This document shows, piece after piece, positions 49,901 to 61,769 of a stretch of DNA of 64,000 nt. The position numbers and the translations under genes are program-made. The DNA lies in NCBI RefSeq assembly GCF_022539315.1, contig NC_066329.1:5741072-5805071 (forward strand), written 5' to 3'. The DNA is from Serinus canaria (Eukaryota; Chordata; Aves; Passeriformes; Fringillidae). The notes below the pieces were generated by a model. It was not told where the DNA came from. It ran no database searches and saw nothing but the letters and a program-made list of their open reading frames with translations. Every line of letters starts with the position of its first letter. Position 1 is the first letter of the stretch.

Positions 49901-52900
49901 CTTGAGGTGATGTCATGGGCAGAGGACCTGTACAGGGGCTCTGTTCCCTGAGCACCCCCTGCCCCAGAAGCAGAAGGGGGAACTGCACCAAAGCTCAGGT
50001 CAGTTGATCTTATCAAGAACTGTTTTCCTTCCTGTCCAGAAGTTTTGAATGGAAGTGCATTTTCTGAAATACTGCTTTTGGCTGCATATTTCAAAGCAGT
50101 ATGAAAAATTTCATTTCAGCTAAAAGTGTTCTCTTCGAATTGAGGTTTTGAGAGAACTTTTTCTTCTTGAAAACTGAGATTAAAGAAAGTCATCAGCTGC
50201 AGAATTTCAGTTAGGAAATCTATCCAAAAGTGCAAAATACTAGGTTTTTTTAAACTGCCCTATTGAGGGAGAGAAAAAACCCAATGATTTGTAACAGCTA
50301 TGTTTTTCAAAAGGAATTTTTTTCCATTCAGAAAAATATCAAACAGCTCCATCAAAATTGTGTTTCCTTCTACTTGTGCACATCTCCCTTTCTTTTTTTA
50401 TTTTGTTTTTTCCCCTTAGTTGGGACACCAACAACTGAGAATCCAGAAAGCCTTTTTTTCCCCAATGGTTTGCAAACCTTCTTGATGAACAAGCTTCAGG
50501 CTTGTCATGAAACCTGAACCCAAGGAAGGTTTCCTGGCTTCAGCTTTCAGTCTGATCTTGCACATGGCTCTGGCTCAGAGGATTGCTTTAGTATTGCAGC
50601 AGGGATGGGAAATCCACTTGTGCAGAGGAAAAAAAGATGGAAAGTGTATGGGCTGCAATGTGGAAAATCCAGCTGCAGGGCAGCCTCTCTGCCCCTGCTC
50701 CTAAAGCCCTGGCTTGTGCTATGCTGCAGTTCTCACCAGCTTTAGCAGCTGAGCTGGATTGCTGTGGACCACCTTAAATGTTTTCCATGCCAGCTGAGCA
50801 CAGAATGCTGCTGAAATGGGTCTCTGCTGTGTAGTGTGCACTCTCTCTTAGCAGTGCCCTCATGGTGACTCAGTCCCATTCCCCGCTTCTTTTAACCCAC
50901 AGCAGGTCAAGAGTTTAACAAAGTGACTGGGGCTGGGAGCCAAGTCCCCAGAGTTGCAATCTGCAGCCAGCATGCCAGCATCTGGAAAGCGTTTGTGACC
51001 AATAAAAAATGAATGTGCAGACTCCGCCAAAGCAGCAATCATTTGGCATCTCAAGCCCAGATCTTTACAAGATGATTCTTCTGAGGCTTGGAAAGGCTTG
51101 CCTTAGTGTTTTCTAATAAAAACAGTTCTGGGCTGGGCCAATGGTCGGGTGAATAGTGCTATGCGTCGCCACATGGGAGACAGCCAGCCGGGAACGGGAA
51201 GGCATTGCTGGAGTCGAACCTCCGAGGCTGGGGCTGGCTGCCTCATGGCAGTGATGCTGGCACTTGGGCTGGGGCCAGGGCACTGCCAGTGCTCCAGCAG
51301 CTACACTGAGAGTACACCCTGACCCCGGGCTGTTTAACCTGCTGCGGGTACAGAATTACCCTACTGTTGGGGCACAAAGCTCCTGGTCAGTTTGACAAGA
51401 GCTGCCTTAGACCAACCCCGTGGATAAAGCAGTTTCCAGTATTCAGCAGTCACTTTTCCAGCTAGTGTAGGTTAAACGTGCCAGGCTGTGTCTGCAGGGT
51501 ACATTTACCACGTCTTTGTCAGTTCCTGACTGCAGAGATCCAGCCGTTGTCAGCTGCTCCCAGGCCTTCTCAAATACAGGTAACAGCACAGGTCCATGGC
51601 CACTCTTGAAGAGGCTGAAGAGGTTTAGTGTATTTTTGGTCTTGGTACTTTGGAGTGGTACAAGCCTGATAGGGGGCATTCAAAATGGGAAAAAGCAGCA
51701 TAATGTGAATGCTGCCATCGATAGCCCTTGCCAGCAGCCAGCTCATACTGCTGTTGTTGACTGCATCCAAGAGACCTTCTCATTGCTTCCAAGCTCTGTC
51801 CCTCAGGATATGTTGAACTCAGCATGCTGCTCCTCCTTGCAATCCTCAGTGGGATGGGTTTGTCTGTATGCATGTTCCTTCCCTCAGATGGATTCCTTCC
51901 TTTCTGTTGTCTTTTCCCTCCTCTCTGGAGTGACCATGACTGGCAGTCCCTCCCATACAAGCCTCTAGGGCTGTTTGGACTCCAACCACCACATACCCTG
52001 AATTCCACTGTGAGGAAAAAACCGAAAATGAGTGGAAGTTTAGTAACTATCTTGCAAATTGCCAGAATACTTTTGCTGGAGCTAGATGGATGTTGTTCCT
52101 CTGGTGTCATCCTTTCTACCACAGAATCAGGACAGTACTATGGCTAAAGCAGTGCAGCTGGCATGCAAGAAACCCCACACCTAATCCCCTCTATTAATTC
52201 TGAAGATCATGAGAACAAACACACATTTGGTTGTTCCCCTGATTCTGAGCATGATTTGCAGAGGCACTGCCACCACAAACGAGGAAGCTGGCATCTAAAC
52301 TGCAGGATTCAAGCACAGATACATTCCAGATGTTCCATCATCTTGAATTTGATCTTGTCCTTGAGGGCATCAAATGTGATGATCCTGACGAAGCTAGGAG
52401 GATGAGGAATCCTGTAAGTGAAGGAATTTTCTTTTATTCATTTACACTCCAAACTGCAGATATTTGAAGTGGGTCCTCTGGGACAACCAGGGCTGTGCAT
52501 AATACTGCATTTTACAAAGTTTGGGTTTGACTCAGCACTGTTTGATCTCACCTCAGTCCTGCTTGCAGTAGAAAAATGAGCCAGTGTTAGCCAGTGTCAG
52601 CTGCTATATGTGCTTTTCCATTTATTCACAAAGGTTAGGTTAGGGTGGCTGACCCAGGGTAGGTAACAACAGAATAACTTGAAGAGATGTTACTGGTCTG
52701 GGTCAACCTTAACTTTTGCTACAATCCCCCCTTGTTTTGCCAGTCTTGGTAGGATTAACAAAACAAAACCTACCCTCCCCCCACACAACACCTTTTGCTT
52801 TGAATTTGTGTCATGCATGCAAAATTCCTCCAAAGAATCTACTTTATTTCCCTTGGTTTAGAAATTTTAAAATGGTCAAAGTTGGCTTTAAAAGCTGAGT

Positions 52901-53100
52901 GACTCTTGGCCAAAATCATCCTGATTCAAATTTTAGAGCAAAGAGAAATCCAGAGACATATTTAGTTTTGCTTTGGAACATTTCTTGGAATCCTAAAGTT
53001 ATTGTCACTTATTCCTATAGTCAGTTTAAAATTAGTACTTGTAAGATGGCTGATTCATATTACCATTTTCTTTTAGAAGTGCCAGTTCTTTTTCCTTTTG
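47000..53100. other. No gene seen; several chance frames
   Basis: Frames of 150 codons (51516-51968, plus) and 165 codons (51625-52122, minus) overlap each other antisense and match nothing I know. A modest CpG rise occurs at 51.14-51.24 kb ('gctatgcgtcgccacatggg' near 51159). No transposon could be named. 'aaattctatgattcc' near 47500 recalls a CR1 end word but has no CR1 body. Confidence 0.5.
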
Positions 53101-53113
53101 TTACTTTTAATGA

Positions 53114-53162
53114 TTTTTTTTTGTTTGTTGTTGGTTTTTGTTTGTTTGTTTGGGTTTTTTTT
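53114..53162 (+). repeat. T-rich (TTTG)n-like simple sequence
   Basis: Runs of T interspersed with TTTG and TTG units over about 50 bp, degenerate. The complementary strand is an A-rich (CAAA)n tract, sometimes the remains of a retroelement tail, but no body is visible. Confidence 0.85.
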
Positions 53163-53939
53163 GTGAGAGATGCCCTATTAGCCCTAGTAAGAGATTATTT
53201 AGAGCTTTCAAAATACTATGTAGCACTTTCTGTGCATCCCTGAATGCTGCTCCTGTTTCCTCTAGATGGACATGGCCTGGTCTCTTTGCTTCTTCACAGG
53301 ATTAAAAATGTTCCCCTTCCTACAGATGCTTTGATATGCTGGACAGGGGTTATGTTAACCCCAGCAGTGCTGCTACATCACTGGGGCCTGTTGAGCCTCT
53401 CAGTGATAAAAAGCTGCTTTGCTACTGCCCTGGGCACCCCTGGGAGGTGGTGGGGTGCTAGGCAGACAGAGCCATAGTAAGGCAAGGAGTTATAGGGCCA
53501 TGGCATGTCCTGGGCAGTGCAGCTAGCACTGGCTCAGATGCTGCATCTGTGGGATGGCAGCTGGAAGGCTGGAGCAGATGACAGTCCAGCCAGCAGTGGG
53601 ATACAGGACAGCTGTATGGGAATGCTGCACATGCATCTCAGGAGGTGGGTACTGGGCATGCTGGTGAGCAACAAACAGGTACTGTGTGCACATCACAAGG
53701 TGACAATGACATGTGAATGAGGCGGCTCTTCTTGTGATGATCCTGGAGATAAAAATATTTCACCATTTTGATTTCTGTTGGCTTATGATCATTAACCCTT
53801 TTGCACAGAGCTGTCCAAGTGATCACAAAATACTTCATTAAATGTGTTCCAGTAAAGGCTGCTGCATTGTATCTAAGCATTCTCCATGATTGTTGCACTT
53901 TTTTTCTCTGTCCTGTCTCTCTGACACTGAAGGGTTAAA

Positions 53940-54150
53940 TCCCCTTTTTCTCCACGTGCCTGCTGATGAATTCTAAATATGCAGCTAGGACCTGTTTTCA
54001 CGCATATGTCCCTTTCCATAATCCAATCTTCTCCACTGGAGGCTCTTCTGCAGGCAGCTCTGCTGCCATGGGATAAGAAGCAGTAGGTTGATTTACATAA
54101 TCACATATGCAAATAAACTAAATCATGGTCCTTTCATTCAGCTTTGGTTT
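53940..54150. promoter_or_regulatory. Candidate regulatory block with a perfect octamer
   Basis: A perfect POU octamer ATGCAAAT lies at 54107-54114, preceded by 'ttgatttacataatcac' near 54089. 'ctaaatatgcagctagg' near 53973 adds an MEF2/POU-like word. No transposon was recognised. Confidence 0.27.
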
Positions 54151-54159
54151 TAAGGGGAC

Positions 54160-57100
54160 TGCTTCCATGGGTTGAGAGCAAAAAGGTATGAAATTATGGT
54201 TTTCTTCTCTGGAGCTCTTGGGATACAGAGCAACCCCTCAGAACAGTTCTGCTGTTACCAGCTCTGTACAGCCCGATGGGTGTAAGTGCTGAACTGTGCA
54301 AACCCACCTGATAGCCCATCCCATGCAAATGCACCCCTGCCCTCCAGGCCTCCATCATCTGTTCCCTCTACTGGAAGTGTGGACTGCATCCTTATGCAGG
54401 AAATGAAAGAAACTCCATCTCCAAGGAACAAAGGGAATTCATCTTTTCATCTGGTGGAACACTTAAAAGATGTTAAGAGCAGCAACAGCCTCACACCTGT
54501 GGCATACCAGATGAGACACGTGGGGAGGTCATTTCAATGTGTGCCCTTAGAAAGGCTCCAGAGAATAAATTAGAGCACGGCACTGTCTGTCAGCACTTGG
54601 AGCAAGGACTCCAAGCATTTGTGCTTCTACTTGGTTCAGTTTTCCTTGGTCCTGCCATGCTGGCTAGCCTGGTATGGGCTTCTGGAAAGCTGCAGGAAGT
54701 AGTGTGAGCCATCCATGACAAACTCATTTATCAGTTCAGTGATCCTGTTTCCAGTGGTGTCCCTTGTAGGAATCCAAAGAGAATGAGGCAAAGGAGGTAC
54801 CTGGTAGGGGAGCACCTGTTCTGGACTTGTGAGGCTCAGACAGGAACCAGCAGCATCACAGATTTGAGCCTGGCTGATGGAGTGCTCTAAATATCTAACA
54901 GTCAAGAGATGAAATATTTAATCAAATTTCTTTAATCCTTAAAAAACACCTAAAATTAGTAAGCTATTAATCTCTCTTGCAACAGAGGGAGTAGAGGTAA
55001 ATTGAATGTGTTAATTAAACATTGAATAAAAATGATGACGTTTTGTCAATTTTAAGTGCTTTGCCTTTGGAATTCCACTGACTTTAAGAGAATGTGTTTC
55101 TTGTTCTGCTTGAGTGATCAGCTCCTACTTGAACATACATGGAACTTTCCAAATTTGTTTTAAAGCTTTAGATGAGAGAAAATATGGTCAGGTGCTCTAG
55201 CTAAATGCCACAGATTAAGGGAAAAGATCAGACCCAAGAGATACATTAGCTGGGTGCTGTTGACTCTTGTCCATTACAAATTCTGACGGTGGGAAGCTTA
55301 ACAGTGGACATTCAGAGGTAGGTAAAGTTGTGTCTTTAGCTTTAGGCAATCTCCTCAGTGTGGAAAATTATTTTTGATCTAAGTCTGTGAAGCAGCTTCA
55401 TCGTCCTGGAGTTCAGAGCTGCAGACTCCAGGCTCTTCTAGGGGTGCAGTGAGCCATGTCATACCCTGCTACCCAGAAGTTGGCAGAGCTATGTAAACCA
55501 CTACTGGCATGTCCACTATGCCAAGGGCAGGCAGAGGGAATGAAAAAATGCTGACTTGGATTGCTTTGGTGGCGTTAGGAGATTCCCTCTGACATCTATT
55601 TAAGTCACCTCTGCAGTCTCTTTACCCCTGGAGCAACACGAAGTTGCCATAGATAGGATCAGAGTTGGCTCATTAGGGGTGTGTAAGCTGTCCCTGCCTG
55701 CTGTGTACGCTCTGCTGCACCCAGCGTGCCTCTCAGCTCTTCTAAACCAGTGTCTACTGCCAAGTACCAACAGCATCACCTACACTAGCAGGACATTTCA
55801 GAAGAGCAAAGATATTGTGGTTCTTCTAAGAATTAGCTAGCACTAGCACTGAAGAGAAATACAGCTTCTCTGCATTTTTGAGAACTGTTGACACAGATAG
55901 TGTCCATCTCTTGCAATTATAGTGCTCATAGAGTAGTTGTGCAGAAGCTGAACACAGTGCTTCTGCTAGGAAACAGTGCTACTGTTAGAACCTGATCTGA
56001 GTTCATCCTCTGATGCCCAAGAGGTTGGTCCTTACTGCTAAGATGAGCTGTATTTGTAGAGTATTTTGCAGCACCAGTGCACACTGGGTAGAACTAATTA
56101 AGTCAGGCAGTGCTTTGCTTGAATTGGTGCATCACAGACAAGAAACTATTACAGTTTCTTCTTGACTCCCCGTGGATAAACTCAGGTGGTAGCTGGCACC
56201 TGAGGCAGGAAGAGTAGGGGATTAAGGGAGGAGCCAGTGGCTTTTTTTCTTGAAAGGTGAGCTTTTGAAAGTTAAGCTGAGTTTGCATGTCAGACAGAAA
56301 CTGGGTGTGCCTGACACTGTGGTCTCATGGAGAGTCTGGATCTGGAAGGCAGGGGCTGCAGCAGCTTTTGAAAGTGCTCATCCATGTAATTTGATTCTGT
56401 GTTTTGCTTCTACAGCCAGCAAGAAAGGATGTCTTTGCCATCTCTTGATCCTGATACTGACAATAGGCCTGACCTGGACTGAAGGCGTAACCCAGCATCC
56501 AGTTTCTTAGTTCTGACCAAATCTCCTTTGGGTGGATGGGAGGAACACTGACCAGCTCTGCTTTTACATGCACAAGTATTTGCCATAGCAGAGAATCTTG
56601 CAAGTGTGTGTGTATTTATAGGGAGGCAGATGTAAACCACATTTGTCCCGTGTTTCTGGCAAAGAGAGAGCGTGAAATATTTGTGACCCGAGTCATTGGC
56701 TTTCCTGCCATTTGTATAAAAATTTCCAGATGTGATTGTTGATGCCTCACCTGGGACCAATTAAAGAAAGAAGGGATATCCAGAACCAACTGTGTTCATG
56801 TGGATACTTGACTTGTTTGTGTGTGCGTATGCGCATCTCTGTTGCAATGTGTGTGTTTTAAAGGAAAGCAGAATTTCAGTTCAAAGAACTTGTGTTCTCT
56901 CCTAGGACCTTCCTTTTGTCTGTTATCCTTTCCTCTTCAGATTTTCCCTGTCCCACAAACCAGCATCAATTTGTATTTCTTAGATACTTTTTCTCCTCAT
57001 ATTCATCCTCATCCTCACACCTTTTCTGTTCTACCTCCCACTAACTGCTTGTGGCTCACCTTGGTCACTGTGCTCTTCCATTCAGGCACAGCAAGTTCCC

Positions 57101-59980
57101 TGGAGGAGATTCCTGAATACTATAAACTTCCAGGAAGCCTATGTGAAATCTCCAGTTACACAACAGCAACTAACCAAAACAGGGTCCAGCACAGCATTTG
57201 GACCACTCACCTCCATATGAGCTTTATTCTCTGGTCTGTCTCTCTCTGCCCTTGCTGTTCTGACCTATTACTTCAGTCTGTCAGTCTGCTGGCTCCATAT
57301 TAATAGACTGTGCCTGGAGATGCCTGGAGATTAAACTCCTGGCTCTCCTCCCTTCCAGGCTGTGTCCACAAAAACTGCCTCCAAATCACCTGTTTGGTCT
57401 CCATTTTCTTCACTCTACTAATGTCTGGAAACTTCTATCTATCTTGTTTATTTTCTATTGAGTTTCTCTGTAGGTTTTTGTCCCACCCCATAGTCCTGGC
57501 TGAGTGTATTTACCAGGCTGCCTTCCTGCCTTAGTCATACTCTGCTGGAAAGTAAATCTCAAGCCATCCAATGTTCTTCCCTACTTTTATTGTTGTTTTT
57601 GCAAGGTGAGTTCAAACAAACAAATACGCCCTACCTCCTCCCAATATCTGGTGCCTTTCAGAAGCCTTAAACTCATGGCCTGGATGAGGATGTGGAAAGA
57701 AAGGCAGGATGGTAATCCAGCTAAATTGCAAAAACTAGGCATGGACACAAAGGAACAGACTTTTTGTAATTTGAAGTATCCAAGAACAAAGTTTGTACTT
57801 TTATGCTTAGCAGTCATCCCCTTTAGCCATGATCAAAAATCCATTTCTGTGCTTCCCTCCACACCTGCTGGTGTCACCCACTTTGCTATGTGGGCACAAG
57901 GCCTTCACTGTGCAAGCATTTAATCTAAAAGGGAAAGAATGCAGGGTCCTGTCTGCAGCAGGATTCATTGGACAAAAGGTCTGGAACCAGTTCTGTGTAA
58001 CTTCAAACCCAGTGTGGCATGTATCAGGTCCAAAGTGAATTTTCTTCTGTCTCAATTTTTAGCACTGTGGATTTGGATATGTTTATGTTTCTTTTCAACA
58101 CAGAGGATAATTATAATACAATTGTCAATGCTTGTGTATGTTTTACATAGTCATTTGTTCATTAACAAATGTTTCCAGGACAGTTATGTTTTAGCTCTAG
58201 ACTTTCAGCTCGGATTTTATTCCTCCAGCAACAGATTTTCATAGCTAGACTCAAATTGACAGTCTTAGTAGATGACATGTTAAAACAGGACCACAACTCA
58301 AGTGTAGATTTATGTTTTCTGTGTTCGTTGGGAAGAGAGATACACACATTCTAACCAGCTGATTATAGCCTTTCTAAAAGGGTCATTTTTGTTTCCATGG
58401 ACTATAGCAAAGGGAAATTATTTGGTGTATGGCTGTGCCCTAAAAAGTCTCTAACAGTTAAAACTGTTCTGCTTCATTTTTTAAAACAGAAAAGAGGCAA
58501 ACATGCTCAGAAAACAAGGACATGTCTATCACTTGTTCAGAGAAGCTTTTAGATGTCTGTTTGTATTTGAAGTGGCACTGCTCTGTTTCCAAGTTCTCAG
58601 ACTTTGCCCATCAGTGTATACTGGCACCACCAGCCCTTGCAGACAACTTTCTGCACTGTGGAAAGGTGCATTTTAATTCCATTGTGATACTGTGTCAGGT
58701 GCTGCAACTGCCTAATATTGAGCCTCTCACTCTCTTTTTGTGGTGCAAGCAAGTAAGAAAATAAATGCAGTGACAGAATATTCCTCTATCTGCTCTGTCT
58801 CCTGCAGACATTTTGGCTTCCCAGGGCTTTATGCCACACTGTGCCATGGAGTGAGCTACACACAGCCAGTTCAGAGAGGCAGGGTAAAGATAAACTGAAG
58901 CAGTGAGTTTAGCAATGCATCAGCCAGGTTATCTCAGCTTCCTGCAGGTGCCAAAATTTCCCTGAGTTGGCTCTTTGATACTTGGCCACTTTGTCTTTAA
59001 CCCTAGCAAGGCCAGAGTGGTGGTTTTCACCCTTCCATGTGCTATGAGACTCTCAAAGGAGAGGGTGGGACAACAGTGCCCAAAGGGCAAGTGTGGAAGG
59101 AATGAGGCTGGGTAGCTGGGAGCCAGGGGGATGGGACACCGATGGCTCTGGGAGAATGCTGTGATGGCCCCAGGGCAGTGAAGGAAGACTGGGGCTTGAG
59201 AGAAGCTGTGTAAAACTGATTAAATGGAAGATAAAAGTGCATGAAGAAGATTCATGACTATATTAGAGCAGGGGAGTGGAGTGCTAATATACTGGTGGCA
59301 CGATCAGGTATCTGGCAGCTTTTCTTTGCAGTGAGGCCAAGCTGAATATTCTGCTGCATAAATGATTCCTCGCTCTGCGGGGGAATTTCTGCCAAGTCCC
59401 TTCCTCTTCTGGCTCCCAGGTCTGGGTCTCTTGCTCAAGTCATGGGGCTTCCAACCAGTTTCCTGGCCACTGCAGACAAAGGTGGTGCCAGTACTTCTAA
59501 AAACAGCCTCTGCTCTCTCCTCCTCCTCTTCACTTTGGTGAATTCCTGCCTCCTCCCTTTCAAGCAATGCTTATTCAGCTTTCCTTGCTAGACTCTCGCC
59601 CACTCTGGAGCATACTGAGTCCTGACCTGAGGAGTGGAGAAGATAATGCAGGAGGGACAATTTTAGGAAATATTCAGCCTTCCCTGCTATTATGAGACAG
59701 GTCTGGCTGCTTTGAGCTGCTTTCGACCTTCAGCAGTTACTTCATTGTCCCAGCAGTGGTTAAATGCATTATTATAAAGTTTTGTGGGTTTTTTTCTCCT
59801 ATCTGAAGGAACACTTGTATTATTGAGGATCTGGCCCAGTTCCTGTGCACTTTAATCAACACTCAGCTGCGCTTTAAGCTATAAGGGCTGGGGGGCAAAG
59901 ACTCCTTCAGGTACATGGGGGCAGTTATGGAGGTTCTAAGGCAAAGGGAACCTCAGTTGTGGCTGCAAGCAGGCAATGCT
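54160..59980. other. No gene seen; ordinary non-coding DNA
   Basis: No recognisable repeats or exons. The 160-codon frame 56821-57303 (plus) is pyrimidine-rich on the coding strand and Leu/Ser/Cys-rich without domain features. A 10-bp repeat 'tgcctggaga' is present twice near 57311-57330. An 8-bp inverted repeat catttgtt/aacaaatg lies at 58152-58171. Confidence 0.55.
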
Positions 59981-59989
59981 CGTGCCCCA

Positions 59990-60340
59990 CTACAGCAGGG
60001 CCGGGAGCTACCTTTCCCCACACATGAGCAGGGCCACTCCATCAGTGCAGCGAAGGTCCAGGCCGGTGGTGCGAGGTCGCTCACCTCACCGTCCGCGGGA
60101 GCCAGGGCTGTGGGGTGGTGCCTGCCTGAGCGGAGGGGGTGATGGCCGGCAGGGATGGGGCTGTGGGCTGGCCTGAGCTCTTCAAGCAAGAAAGCGTCCT
60201 GTGCGTCGGGGGGAGATCTGTGGGTGAGGAGAGATGAGGGGGCTGCCTAAGGCAAGTCCGTCCGTGTTGTCTTGTGTGTCAGACTTGATTAGATTTGGCT
60301 GGGGCAAGGCCTCCACGCTGCGAGGGGTGGGGTCTGGCCG
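59990..60340. promoter_or_regulatory. CpG-rich patch
   Basis: About 19 CpGs lie in 350 bp (for example 'gtggtgcgaggtcgctcacc' near 60067 and 'gtgcgtcgggg' near 60200), clearly above the neighbourhood. It may be a CpG-island promoter or an orphan island. Open frames across it encode no recognisable protein and run on both strands, as expected in GC-rich DNA. Confidence 0.42.
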
Positions 60341-61617
60341 GAGGGGCAGAGCCAGATCCTCTCTTATGTGCTGCTGAAAAGTGTCCTTTGTTGTGGGGTT
60401 GGCTGTCTTTGTCCCTTTCTGGAAGTATTGCCCCTTTCTCCGGGGAGAGGTGAGCAACCCAGGTCTTTTCTGTCAAATCTGAGCTCTGCCTTGTGCCAGT
60501 GCTTGGGTGTTGCACTGACCCCCCCAGGGGTCGAGAGAAGCATTTTTCCTGCTTGTAGTTGTTAATTTGAAACTGCATTCGGCAAGGATCCAGCAAGGTG
60601 TTAAGCTACTTTAAATCGGGACTTCCCCCCGCCCAGGATCCTCCTCTGTTTTTTCAACCCCTTGTGAAAGTTTTAGAACAACTGGAAACAGAAACTCAAA
60701 TAAAATCTGCTCTTCCAGGCCTTTCTGCAGACATGTCCCCCACAGACTGAATGATCTGCACTCAGCAATTTCCCATAGGGAAATTAAGGCTTTGTTATTA
60801 CATTATTAACTTTGAGGAACATAACAGACTGGAAATAAACAGCCCTTAGTTGACTTTATGAACTTCTGATGTCAGGGTCTGGTAATTGTCCACCCCCTAC
60901 AAACTGCATACTTAAATCTTCCTGTATTGGATAGCTGCAAGATGTATACCCCACAGAGAGCTCAGTGGGTGTGAAGGCAAGAGTGGGTGTTCCAGAGAGC
61001 AATTTTCATACCATGAATCCCAGGGCTCCTGTCTCTCTACCATGGGACAGACCTGGTCTGAACGTGCAGCTGTGTCCCAGGACAGTGCACTGGCAGTGCT
61101 GCATCACTTCCCTGTCCTGAAGGCTTGGCTTGTCTGGCTGTCTGTTTGCCACCTTCTTGCCCATTGCATCTACAATATATTGATCCCTGTGCCATGCTCT
61201 TCAAAGGGTTATCATGCATCATTTTAGCTTGTCCAAGGCCAGGTGACAGGACAATGAAACAATTTTCAGATGACAGCTGAGTTTATATTTACTGTGTATA
61301 TTTATTGCTTTGATTAAAATAAGAGTACAGTAGCTGGAGGGCTGGCCATCTTTCTCTTAATATAACCTATCCCTCCTGTGTTGCCTTTGGCAATATGAGA
61401 ATGATGACTGATACAGATGCCTCCTCTGCAGACTAATGCTGTCATTGTCCTGGGCATGCATAATGGTTTGGCACTGCAGGGGTTAAATAGCTCGAGAAGG
61501 GTGGAGGATTCTTCAGCCAAACCCAAACTGATTGCACCTGGTTTGCTCAACCTGTGTGTAAATGACACCGTGGTCTTCCCACCCCCACCCCAGTAAATGC
61601 CACAGGGGCTGCCAAGG

Positions 61618-61745
61618 TCTACGTGCAGGCAGGGCTGTGCGAGCAGGTGTGGGGCCTGCAGCGCTGGGAGGGTCCTGGCCCTGCCGCGGGAGCAGCCGGG
61701 CCGTGCCAGTCACACGCACACGGCAGCCTTGGAAACTGCAATCAC
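61618..61745. promoter_or_regulatory. Small CpG-rich patch
   Basis: Roughly nine CpGs occur in 128 bp, including 'ctgccgcgggagcagccggg' near 61681. It is smaller and weaker than the patch 1.3 kb to the left. It could be a regulatory outlier of the same domain or a GC fluctuation. Confidence 0.3.
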
Positions 61746-61769
61746 CAGCAGCCACTCGAAGTTTGTAGC

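Noticed and set aside
51210..51223. tRNA T-arm-like word ggagtcgaacctcc (minus strand ggaggttcgactcc)
   Set aside because: With a seven-base loop only two stem pairs form, and no acceptor, D or anticodon arms fit on either strand.
51516..52122. Overlapping antisense frames of 150 and 165 codons
   Set aside because: Neither resembles a known protein, and mutual antisense overlap is typical of chance stop-free DNA.
56821..57303. 160-codon plus-strand frame
   Set aside because: Pyrimidine-rich strand gives few stops; no recognisable protein features.
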